From Aplysia californica (taxonomy: Eukaryota; Mollusca; Gastropoda; Aplysiida; Aplysiidae), in the NCBI RefSeq assembly GCF_000002075.1, contig NW_004797297.1:1743374-1807373 (forward strand): a DNA stretch of 64,000 nt, written 5' to 3'. The notes beneath the pieces were generated by a model. That model searched no databases, was not told the DNA's origin, and saw only the letters and a list, made by a program, of their open reading frames with translations. The stretch's first letter is position 1. Every line of letters starts with the position of its first letter. Made by a program: the position numbers and the translations under genes. Shown here piece after piece: positions 12,401 to 24,600 of the stretch.

Positions 12401-15400
12401 CCGAGGAAACGAGCTTGGTCCTGGACGGGAATCCTTTCCCCGTATAGTGTCAAATCCGGCTGCAGCACACGTCTGCCTGTTCGGCAGAAGTGTACTGCAA
12501 CCGTCTTTGACGGGGAGAACTTGAAACCGTTGTTGTTTGCCCACGTTTCAAGTTTTTGCAGCTGCGTTTGCAGCTGCCTTTCCATAGATCTCAAATGAGG
12601 ATTTTTCGATCGGCAGCATATCAAGAAGTCGTCAACGTATAACGAGCTGTCTATGCTGTTCTGGAGGGTTTTCACTATGGAGTTAATTTTGATTTCGAAA
12701 AGGAGAGGAGAAAGGATGCTCCCCTGGGGGACTCCTTCCTCCTGTTGGTGGGGGTCTGAAAGGGAGGATCCGACACGAACCTTGAAGGAACGGTTCTTCA
12801 GGAAGTTGCCAATGAAGGCAGGGAGGTGACCGCGTATGCCGAGTGCGTGCAGGTCTTGAAGAATGCCGTACTTCCAGGTTGTGTCGAAGGCTTTTTCTAG
12901 GTCAAAAAAGATGGCGATCATGTGGCCTCTTTCGGCGAACGTCTCGCGTATAAAGGTCTCCAGGCGGACCAGGTGATCCAGAGTGGATCGGGTTTTCCTG
13001 AATCCGCACTGGAGACCGCTCAGCGAGCCCGTCGTTTCCAGAAACCACATGAGTCGCCTGTGAATCATTTTTTCAATTAGTTTGCAGAGACAGCTCGTTA
13101 GGGCTATAGGTCTGTAATTGGATGGGTGTGTGTGGTCTTTGTTAGGTTTGGGTATTGGAATGACAGTGGCGAGACGCCAAGACTCCGGAAAGGAGTGCGA
13201 CCGCCACATGTCGTTGTATATGTGTAATAGGAGTGTGAGTGTTTCTGAGGGTAAGTGTCTAATGATCTTGTTGTGGATGTCATCCGGTCCCGGGGCTGTA
13301 TCGCCCAGGTCCGAGATGCACGATGTTAATTCATCTATTGTGAAGTCTGCGTTGTAGGTTTCAGTGTTGTTTGAGTGGAAGTTTAGGTGTTGTTTTTCTC
13401 TGTTAGTTTTGACTTTTTGAAAAGTGGTGTTGTAGTTTGCTTGGGATGAGTTTTTGGCTAGAGATGTAGCTATTGTGTTTGCAATGTCTACTTGTGTTTC
13501 AGCTGTTGTTCCATCCGGCCTCTGGACGTGCCGAATGGTGTCTGTGCGTCTACCTAAGAATTTTTTAGCAATTTGGAAAACTTGATTGAGTGGTGTCTGG
13601 CTGTTGATTTTGGAGATGTATTTTTGGAATGATTGTCTTTTGCTCTCCCTGAGGCATCTACGTGCCTCAGCTCGAGCCTTTAAATAAAGTATCTTATTTT
13701 CTATGGTGGTGTTGTTGACGGCTCTTCGATACGCTGTCTTCTTTTTCTTTACTGCTTCCTCACACTCCCAAGAGAACCAGATCTTGTTCCTCCGGGGTTT
13801 TGTTTTTGTTTTTGGAATGTGATTGTGGCATATTTCTAAGAGCTTTTCGTGAAATTTATTGTAGTTGTGGTCGAAATTGGGATTAAGAATCTTGGAACAT
13901 TGATTTGCAAACCCGTCCCAGTCGGCTTTTTTGAAGTTGAAGCGTTCTGGGATCGGGTCGTTTTGGAGGCTATTGTTTTTGAGGAGAATTGGGAAATGGT
14001 CCGTACGGTCATCCAGCACAGACCACTCAAGATCTGGGACTAGTTCAGGGGTACAAAAAGTAAGGTCAAGGGATGAAGTGCCATAAGTGGCTCTGTTTCT
14101 GTAAGTTGGGGATTTATCATTTAAGAGACAGATGTTATTTTGAAATAAAAAGTTTTCTATTATTTTACCTTTCTGGTCTATAGGTTTGTCTCCCCAAAGG
14201 GGGCTGTGGGCATTGAAATCACCTAGTAAAATAAAGGGTTTTGGGAGCTGGGACTTTAAGTCATTTAGTTGGGTTATTTTGAGGGGGTAATTTGGTGGGA
14301 TGTAAACTGAGCAGATCGTGATTGGTCTGTGCAGGGTGACCCGTACGGCAATAGCCTGGAGGGTCGTCTTAAGATGTACTTGTCTGTGGAGTGTGTGGTT
14401 GTCGGTGTAGATGGTGGTACCACCGGAAGCAATCTGGTTCTCCGCGTGAATGTGATGGTACGCAGTAAATCCTCTTAAGTCTATGGTTGAAGCCGGGGCG
14501 AATTTTGTTTCTTGAATACAGGCCACCCGTGGGCACAGTGTGGCCTGTAAATGTTGCAATTCTGCAATGGAAGGTCGGATTCCGCCGGCATTCCATTGCA
14601 GGACCGCCATTATGAATTTTTACTTTTTGGTTTGGAGCACTTAGGCCCCGGCTTCGAAGAAGCACTCTGACTCCTCCTTACGGGGGAGGCAGAGTGTTTT
14701 CTAGGTTGCCGTCCTGGATTGGACGGCGGTCTAGTGGGGGATTTGGAGGAGTGACAGACTCCGCCCTTCCCGGGTTCAGGCCGGGGAGGGGGGTCGGAGA
14801 TGTCTTCCTCCATAGGCAGGGGTTTGTCTGCTGGAGGGGTAGGGGGAGGTGGAGCAGACCGAGGGGGCTGGGAAGGGGGGGGAGGGGGCTGGGGGGAGGG
14901 GAGAAGGCCCACCTCACACTCCATCAGAGGGATGGGCTGTGAGGTGGAAGAAGAAGAAGAAGAAGAAGAAGAAGAAATGATAGAAGAGGGGTGAGGGGGA
15001 GAAGAGGGGGCGGAGGAAGAGTCCTCCCCGTCCTCCCCTAGAACCCCATAGCTGTTAGAGAGTGGCACCTCAAAGGGGGGTGCCACAGGGATAGTAGCGG
15101 GCTTTTTATTTCTGGTGTTCTTTGGCACAGAGACTTGCCTGTTGACCGCGGGCTTTGGGAGGTCGGTAGTAGAATTACTTGCCGACCTCATGACCATCTG
15201 GGTTGCCATTGAATATGACCGGCCAATGACTGGGGTTGTGATTGGCGGGCAGACAACCTTACGGGCCTCCTGGAAGGAGCAGCCATTTCGCGCCTTGTAT
15301 TCTTGGATGGCGCGTTCTTGGAGCCAAGTCGGGCACTCCTTGCTGAAAGCTGTGTGCTGGCCGTGGCAATTGGGGCAACAAGGACTAGCCTTGCATTCCT

Positions 15401-18400
15401 TCTCAGGATGCCCGGTCTTGCCACAACGAGGACACACGGCTGCGTGACGGCATCGTGACTGGCTATGGCCGAACTTCTGACACTTGAAACAGCGCAGAGG
15501 GTTCGGCACATAGGGTCGTACGTCGAGTACCAAGTAAGATGCCCGAACGGTGGCTGGAGGGCGACACGATTCGAATGTTAGGACAATCGTGTTCGTCTCG
15601 ATAGTAGTCTCCCCCCGCCGAAGAGTAATCCGGCGGGCTTCGACCACTCCCTCACAGTGCTCCACAATCTCTTCCATGGAGCAGCCTTTCAGCTCATGGC
15701 TGCGGACCACGCCCTTCGAGCGGTTAAATTTTTGATAGTGCTCTGACTTACATTGAATACCGCCGAAGGTCGTGGTATCCAGGAGTTTGGTCACTTCGAT
15801 CTCGGTTGCGCACTTGACAAGGAGTGCACCACAGGAAAGCTTCTGTACACATGTGGGAATGTATCCCAGAACTTTCCGTAGTGCATCTCCTGTCTTAAAG
15901 AGGTTGAGATCGGTAATTCTTCTCTGTGCGTCTTTGGTACTGGAGATGGCCACGTACGGTTGCCTCAGAAGCTCCTTGGGAGGAGGGAGGAAAGAGGCAT
16001 CGGTAAAGGTCCTTTTACCTTTTTTTGAGTTTTTGCTCGGCTCGGCGGCCGCACCCGCTTCCGCGAGCCGAGACTTTTTAACGTTGGGAGCTGGGGAAGG
16101 GTCTTTTTGTTTTTTGGAATCCATGAAAGTTTTCTATTTGATTCGACTCCGGGGCTCCCCGCCCGCCACGGAGCCCAACAAGGGGACACATAGCTCGGAT
16201 ATCCAGAGCTGTGCCAGGGCTACCCCGGAGCTATACTCTCAACGAGAAAGTACGAGACCCTCCCGTCAAGATTGACCCAGGACTTGATGGGGTTTCAGCT
16301 CTCAACCGATTGAGTGGCATGGGCCGTGCCACCCTCCCGTCTAAGAGGAAAACCTGGGCCAAAGAGGTGTGTTGGTGAGGGACAGTCCGTGGACTGATCT
16401 CACCTCAACCGCCAGGTACCCGGTTTCCCTCCGCACGGGTCGCACCTCACGGTCAACGAGGCGCCCACTCTGTGGGATGGGTGACCTCTCTTTTTTCTGC
16501 ACTTGAGGTCAGCGGTGGGAAGAAAGATAGAAGAAGAAAGAAAGAAGGAAGGAGAAGAGGAGGATACACCAAAGTAAGTGTCGCACACGGATCCCAGAGG
16601 GTTGGGGTCCGTGTGCGACACTCCGCCTTTGAAGGGGTTGCACCTTCTGCAGACGAAGCAGTGGGTCTATTTATATCCCCCCGACCCACTGGGGGTGGTT
16701 TTTCAGCGTATACCCCAATTTCTCCCACATGTATTGATGTATGACACATGGGGCTGATGCAAAGAACAATGTTATAAATAAGCATGTTCCTGGGCTAACC
16801 CCTGGCCGGGGAGAGTCTACCGCGTTTCCGCACTACCAGTGCGGGGCATGAGGTATTGCGAACAAAAGCCCTAAATCCATCTGTTCTGCAGCTTGACATG
16901 CACTTAAACTAGCCTTCTGCCCAATGTTTCACATCGTGTTAGTAAAATATCTATATAACTTTATTTTTCTTGTGCCTCAGACCCCACTTCGAATTGTTTA
17001 ACAAACTGGAAAATGAAGACAAGTGAATGAGTTATTAATAAGACGGTCAGTCTGTTCCAAATGACATTTGACCAAAAAAGATCAGTCATTGCGGGGGGAG
17101 AAATCCTGCGTGTAATACATACCTTGCCAACAGAAGAGAAAAACTCCTCCAAATCTCTGGGCCTTATACGAGCAGATAACTGCATACAGAACACAGTACG
17201 GATGTCTCTTTCCTCTGGGGTCAACTCTGGCTCTCTGCATAAGAAAGAAGAAAATAATATCTCATCAAAGAATGTTTTGATTCATCTGCATTTCATGATA
17301 CAAACAGGAAGAGAAAGATGGCACAACCAGCACTAAATCAAAAGCATGACAGATGACTTCAGAACATATCAAAGAAGAATGAAGACTATCAACTTGAACC
17401 CCCCCACAAGATCAATAACAATAATAAACGAAAATTTTACAGGGCGCCACATGCATAAAAAGCTGTATCAGCTGTTACTACTTCAATTATGCAAACCTTT
17501 TTCTGGCCAAGGTTGGTACCTTAGGGACATGATTGGCACCAGGATGCAAACCAAAATAATGACACATTTTGGAGTAGTAAATCTCAAAAAAGCATCCACC
17601 AAACCACTCACAAACATGAATGAAAACCTATGGTTAAAAATGACAAATGCTACTAAACATGAAAGAAAATCAAAATCCTCATAAAAGTACCTTCCTTTAT
17701 CAGCATGAGGTTGATCCGTTCTGGAACGAAAGAAAAATTTATCAACCCCTGTATCTTTTCTACACTGCACAATCCAAGACAAATATTTTCTTTGCCATAA
17801 TATAGTGTAAATCGCATAGAGCCTGTTGTTGAGCGGGAATATGTGCTGTACAAATGCTATCTATTATTATTATTATGACCCCCCCCCCCCCCCCCCGTCA
17901 AAGACATTACTCCACACATAAAATTTTTAATACATATCAAAATAAAACTGAAAGATAAGTTGTTTGTAACAATATTTTGTAACGCTGTGGAATACATGAA
18001 AATAACCCAATTTTTAACCTCTCATCCCTCCCTCTCTAACTTTCATTCATTTCTTCTTGAGGCTTATTTGGTTGTTGTTTCAGAAATATTTGTTCTTGGA
18101 AAGCACCTTGAGTTCAAAGAACATTAAAGAGAAAGATCACCTCAAGTAGTTATTAGAAAGACAAGAGCTTTTGAGTATAAATCACCAGATAAACTGCAGC
18201 TTCTTAGGGTGGTTATTTCCAGAGTACAATCCAAAGTACCAAATAAAGCCAACCGATACCTTACTGGTACTATTAAAATGCTTGTAATTTTCCTGCTGCT
18301 GTTATTTTTATCTACAAGAACTTATCCGTATATATAAACCAGGGAGAAACCTAAGATCATCAAACGATAACACCCTACTTGTGACACCTGTAAAATCATA

Positions 18401-18601
18401 CCAATCATTTGGAGAGAGATTTTTCTCATATCTTGGTCCATTTATGTGGAACAGATTACCCATGAAACTAAGACAAATAAAAACACTTGATAGCTTCAAC
18501 AGACATCTTAAACATTTTCTGTTCCTACAGGCCTATCCTTCATAAGCTTTTAACGTTATCTTTCATTATAGTTGTTCTGTTCCTATGTCTGGATGAAAAT
18601 A

Positions 18602-18645
<44 letters not shown>

Positions 18646-21600
18646 GTGCGTGTGTGTGTGCATTAATGTATATTGCATGAGAAGAAAGGAAGTAGTAGGA
18701 AAGGTTTTTGAAAAATGGGTATTCCAATGTAAAGCGCATTGAGCTACTTTTTTGGAAATGCGCTATATAAATGTTATATTATATTATTATTATTATTATT
18801 ATATTCAGCAGACACAGGCAGGAAGGCATAATAAGATATAAACATTTTCCTAAGCAAAAGCCCTCTAAATTAAATAGTCATGCCTTCCCCCTTCAGCTGA
18901 ATATTTATCAGGCAAGTCACAAAAATAAAAACACAATTCTGCCTTTCCTCTTCAACTCAACACACTGATTATCTAAAATTTGCACATCACAATTTTAAAA
19001 GAAGAAGTTACCTGTGTCTTTCACCGTGTATGCATAACCATGAGTACAAAAACATTTTTCTCTATATAAATTTATGGACAATATTAAATTTTACAGGACT
19101 GTCAGTCAAAAGAGAAGCCCCCCCCCCCCAACCATTACTGTTTAAAGTATTTCAAAAGTAAATCTTTTAATAGCTGTCACATACTATTGAGACCATCACG
19201 CTGAAAAAAAAAAGTGAGGCCACAGCTGCAATACACACACAAATGACATAAATAGTCCCTATATTCAAAATATTCTAAAATAAAATCTAGTGACTTTTTT
19301 TGCCCATTAATCATACACTTTATTCTTACTGATGGTACCTCTCTTTATCAGCATGTGGTTGATCAGTTCTGCAATGAAAGAAAATTTTATCAACCCTATT
19401 CCTAATCCATCACTGTCGAATCATGTATTTCAAACATTAGCTCAAAGGAAACTAGATCTCACTATCTTTCACTGAACCATATACCTATGAACCCCCCCAC
19501 TGCAATTTAAACCTCCTGAGAAAATGGGTAAGCTTAATCATTCCTTTGTGTTTTTTAGTTTTAGTAATAAGGTCATATAAGTGCCGTGGATTAGAGGAGT
19601 TACAAGAGAGTAACAAACATAAAAAAGGAGGAGAGAAAAAGACAATAGTATGATTGGAAAGAAGGAGAAAACCACCCCAGAGCACCTGCCAACCACCCAC
19701 CCTTTGTGTTTGAGGCCACCCAAAACTAAGTACATTGAAAATAATTTTTTTTTTAAATCTCAGCACGGACAGGAAAAATTTCAATTTTGATCTTAAAAAT
19801 CCATCCCTTACATTCTTTTCAATATCAAAAGCTGAACCACTTGTCATTAAGGGCCATCAGAAACTAATTCTATAATATAAGGCACAAAAAAAAAAAGAAG
19901 AAATATTTGAGTACAACCATAGAAGAAAGTACGAATGAAAAAGAGAAACACAACTTGTTTTTAAAGGTCTTGTGCTTGACCCAAAAAAAAAACCCCGCAA
20001 CCCCCCCCCCCCCAAACCCAAACAAGAACAGCACAGGGAGGGGAGAGATGAATGTTAATCCCGATGCGCCCCCAACAACAACAACAAAGTCCTGCAGTCC
20101 AACAGAGCCATTGCAAAAAAAGTGCCAATGATACAATACCGGGTTTATTAGCTATACTTTGAGATGGAAAAATTTAACCAAAACACAGTAAAAAATTCCA
20201 GCTGCTCCATTTGAAATTTTTAAAAATCCTGATATGGTTTGTAACATGTCTAAGTTTTAGTATGAGTTTCAAGGCAAACAAAGAAAAGAAGGATGAGAGA
20301 TAAAAATGAAAGACGTTTGATACGAAAGATGGAAAAAGCAACACCACAGCACCCACCAACTACCCACATAAAATGTCTGCAATGAAAAAATAAAAATGTC
20401 AGAAAAGTAGGCAGGACGTATTTAATGAGTCCAAGGACTAAATATTTGTTCCACAAAAAAAAACCAACACTTTTTCTAAACCAGTCTTCTCCCCCAAGAT
20501 GAAACATGATCCCATGATTTTTTTAAACTAAAAAACACAAGAACTTCAACAATAAACAAATAAGAAATAGGGACACTACAAATGGAAAGGGTGACCGAAA
20601 TTTTTTCAGTTACCTTTGGGCACTCCTGCTTCTTCTCCTCCGAGGGGACCGGCTTCTCCTGCGACGTTCATGGTCTCTGTCTCTACTTCGGCTCCTGCGG
20701 CGATCTCTTTCCTTTTCTCTTCGTCTTCTGTCCTTACTTCTGCTCCGAGATCTCCTATCTCTGTATTTTGGACTTCTCTCACGGCTTTTTGACCGTCTGT
20801 CTTTCACTTTTGAAGTCTTCTCACGACTTCGAGACCTAAGACAAGCAAAACAGGAATTATACTGACCTAATCTCACTATTCTCTTTGAGGATTATTTGTT
20901 AAGTTTTTACATAACACCCCCCCCCCCCCCCCCAAATTACCATCCATTTTGAAGGAAGTAATGCCCTCTGTTGTTGCCCTTTTAAAGATATTTAAAAATC
21001 ACCGTCTTTTAACTGATGCGGGCTCATGACATTTGGAACATTGTTTGACAGCATAATAAAGAATGCTTGCAAGAAAAAAAACCCTGATAATTTTTACAGA
21101 TTGAGGTAAAAATCACTCAAATCAACAATAACATTCACCCAACAAAACAAAACGAAGGAATGAATATCACAATAAATCATAACAATTATAAATAATTGAA
21201 CAGCAGCTGCTTTGATTACACTACAAAACCAAAAGGTTAAAGGACAACAATTTTGCTGTCAAGAGGGGTAATTGTTGGCCAGCTCAACTCCTTGCTATGG
21301 TAATCTGTGAAACATTGTCGCACACACAACTCCACCAGACAATCTGGACACTGGAGGTGTGTTTCCATTCTCTTTCTCCTATTTGCATTATAGCACATCT
21401 GAACTCCTGAAGTGTGGACCCCTGGGCCCAGCTTCCCGACTATTAGCCTCAAGATCTATCTGCTGTCCATTTTTCCCGACTCTGGCTTTACCTTTCTCAC
21501 TACTGTACAACATAGATAGCTCGAACACAGTTAACTCAAAATCATGCACCTGTTGAACTGTGCATGCAGTCCCGTTTCTAGATATCCCTAGAACTATGGA

Positions 21601-24600
21601 TTCCTCGAACTACCGAGGCTAGTCCCAGCGAACTCGTGCTATCCGTGTTTTACTGTATTTCCAAACCTTAAACCCTCCCAAACTTGAAATGGGGCTTTTT
21701 TACGTTTCTAAGCCACCTGTGGCTCACTGGAAGGGTCTAACACTCCTCAAACACTTTCATCATTATGTTCTACAAACAGTCTTTCAGAAATAGAGCCACT
21801 ATTTGAAGTTTCTGGCTCACTTAAATAGGCAAATATCTTAAATAAATTATGGAGAGATCCTTCCTTTATGTTGGTTTAGATCAGTGATATTGCTTGAATA
21901 TATTTCAATAAATGGATAATCCACTAAAGGAATATAAAAATTTCATTCCATGATTGCAAACCCAAGGGAATGTTTATTTTGCATGACAGCCCCAAGGATC
22001 TAAAGCAAACTGCAGTTTGTGTACACCACCAGATTTACTGACTAACTGCCATCGAGAAAAATGAAGAAGTACATATTTGATCAAATGTAGGCTTATCAAC
22101 ATTACAACAAACCAGGAGGACAGTGAACAATTTTTATAAATATTTTTAAAATTTTAAATAGATGCTACAAACCTTTTCCTCTCTTTGCTCCTTTCTCTGC
22201 TCCTGCTTCTCTTCTTTCTAGATAAAAAATAAAATTTACAAATATATAAAAATGACACATTTGTAACTATGACATAAAACAATATTTGCATCACACACTG
22301 AACCAACCATGTATCTTCATGCTCAGTAATACAGTACAATTAAAAATAATTTAAATTTATCTTTACCTGCAGGTTTATTTCCTTCTCAAGTAAATATCCC
22401 CCTTGCCACACACCACTGCCATCAACAACAGACAGAAAACATGATCAAGTATCCTAAAAATTGTAATAACTAAAGAGTAAAGAAAAATTGTGAAACATTC
22501 ATAATCAATCAACAAAAACCAACTATGGAAAAAAATCTATGTTCACATATATACATCTATGCACATGAAATTGACATATTTCAGTTATACAAAAGAAAGA
22601 ATTTTGGTTATTTATGAATAAAATTCCACTTTCGAAGAATGGTTTTAGTGAGTTTTATGGCACTTGCAAAAGAAATATTTTCCTACAAAATTACTTTATT
22701 AGCAAATAAAAAATCCCAAACAAAACAAATAAATAACTACGCCAGTAACTAACTAATAAATTATTTATTCAGTAAACTTGGGTTATACACCTCTTCCTAC
22801 TTAAAATATTACAGTTCTGGCATGTCACCCCTGCTTATAAGAGGTGCTAATAAATATCACATACCTGGCCACACATTCAAGTCAGGTCTATTTCAAAGTT
22901 CCCCATTACGAGACCAATAAGAGACACCTATGCCAACATAACAAGAGATCATATTAGAGATATTGAGTCATTTAATGAACTGCGGCATGTCCATATAAAA
23001 ACCGCGCCTGCTCTTCAGACCATGGGGCGTGCCTAAAGAAAAACAAATAATTATAGAAAGCATATGTTTGCGCATGACTTTATCACAGCTTGGATTGAAT
23101 ACTACACTTATTGTCGTCACCTGAAATGAAAAAATTTGGAAACTTCAGTGAAAAGTTTTCAAAACTTCATGAACCAGGTTCACAAACGGAAAGTCTCACG
23201 GAAACCATTCACTCCTCACCCAAAAACAGTAAGCAATTTACTTACCTCAAAAATTTTACTTTTTAACAGAATCAAACATTGGTCCTTCGATTTTGATTTT
23301 AATTTGATTTTTACTTGGCATATAAAAAATGTATCTCCAAACTTTACTCATAGTTCACAGACAGTAAGCCATGCCAGTGTGAATCATACCGATAATAATG
23401 ACATGTACACCCACTTACTTCTTCTCTTTCTTTGATGAAGACGAAGATCTTTCAACTTTTCCTTCTTCCTGAATATCCGAAAACATCATATGAAGTAATC
23501 AGGAACACAGCGACAGGGATACAAGGGAAAAGGGAGATGGGTAAGAGAAAAATGACGATGAAACCAGTTAGTCTTTCTGATACACATATTGAACTCTGAA
23601 ACAGCAACTGATTCTATCCATAAATTCTTGATGCTGAAAATTAAAAACACATAAGGAACATATTATTTGGTACCAACCAAACAGTACAGTAGCTTTTTTA
23701 CAGCCAAATACACTGTTTATTGAGCATCCCTTTCCCTGACTATGACCCCACAAATTAAACAAAAGATTGATGGTTGATACCGTTTCCCATGCAAAACATT
23801 GTAAGTTTCAACACTAGATGCATCTCTCAGAAAATCTTTAGATAAAAAGGTAAAATGCTTTTAACAGAATAGATAATTACAACAGACACACAAATTAAGA
23901 AATGGTGGTTAAACATGTTAAGAGTACGGATAGGCATATGCATTACTCTCTGGACATTGGTGGTGATGATCGTCATCAGGCTGGATAACTGTCAGCTTTT
24001 GCTTTGACTCAGCCTAGGAGCAGAGTAGGGAGTAAAGTTCATTTGGTTTGAAAGACATTACAAACACGAACTGTTTTTACTATAACATTAAAGAAAACAT
24101 TAAATGCACATCCATTTGCTGCAATTTGCATCATACTACAGTCCACCTGTGAATAAGAGACAGTGATCCGATTTATTCACCATTTATTCACCAAGAGTTT
24201 CGATATACTAGTAAACAGTAGTATCCTCAAATCTGAGTCATGAATGCAACTGTGCCCATACAAACAAATATCTTGTACCCCGTCAACATACATTCCATGA
24301 AAGATAAATATAATGTACTTGAGAAAATATCTTTCCTCTAAGCAGATGTTTTTGAACATGCTAAAGATACACACATTTAAAATTTAATAATCAACAATAT
24401 CTTCATTTCCACAAAGCTATACAACTTCTTAATTGGGAAGTTAAAAACAAATACTTTCTCACTCTTCATTCAAAGCATAATATAACATACATCATCACTT
24501 CATAACAGTTGAGACAGATAAGACCTTAATTATCCCAAAGAGAACTTCAGTCACTTTGTGTAAACAAAATTATTTTTTTTAAAATTAGTGCTCTATAGAA

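Larger units (their letters stand above)
10721..16860 (-). mobile_element. Near-full-length LINE with RNase H (I/Nimb-like)
   Basis: A non-LTR retrotransposon in the RBM39 intron that splits RRM1, in the same orientation as the gene. Layout: 5' UTR (about 16125-16860), ORF1 (14610-16124), ORF2 with APE and RT (11836-14610), RNase H and a terminal Cys/His region (10942-11838, shifted frames), then a 3' UTR of about 220 bp ending in a structured tail and TACTACTACTACTAA. RNase H after RT, and ORF1 with three CCHC knuckles, suggest the I superfamily (I or Nimb-like); the clade is inferred. The 5' limit is approximate, and I could not establish a clear target duplication. The near-intact frames suggest a young insertion. 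Confidence 0.93.

Noticed and set aside
15772-16275. 167-residue plus-strand frame opposite LINE ORF1
   Set aside because: It is a shadow of ORF1 on the other strand with no family features.
10700-16920. Target duplication for the LINE
   Set aside because: Only a 6-base word (agcctt) recurs near both presumed ends. This is too short, and the 5' end too uncertain, to claim.
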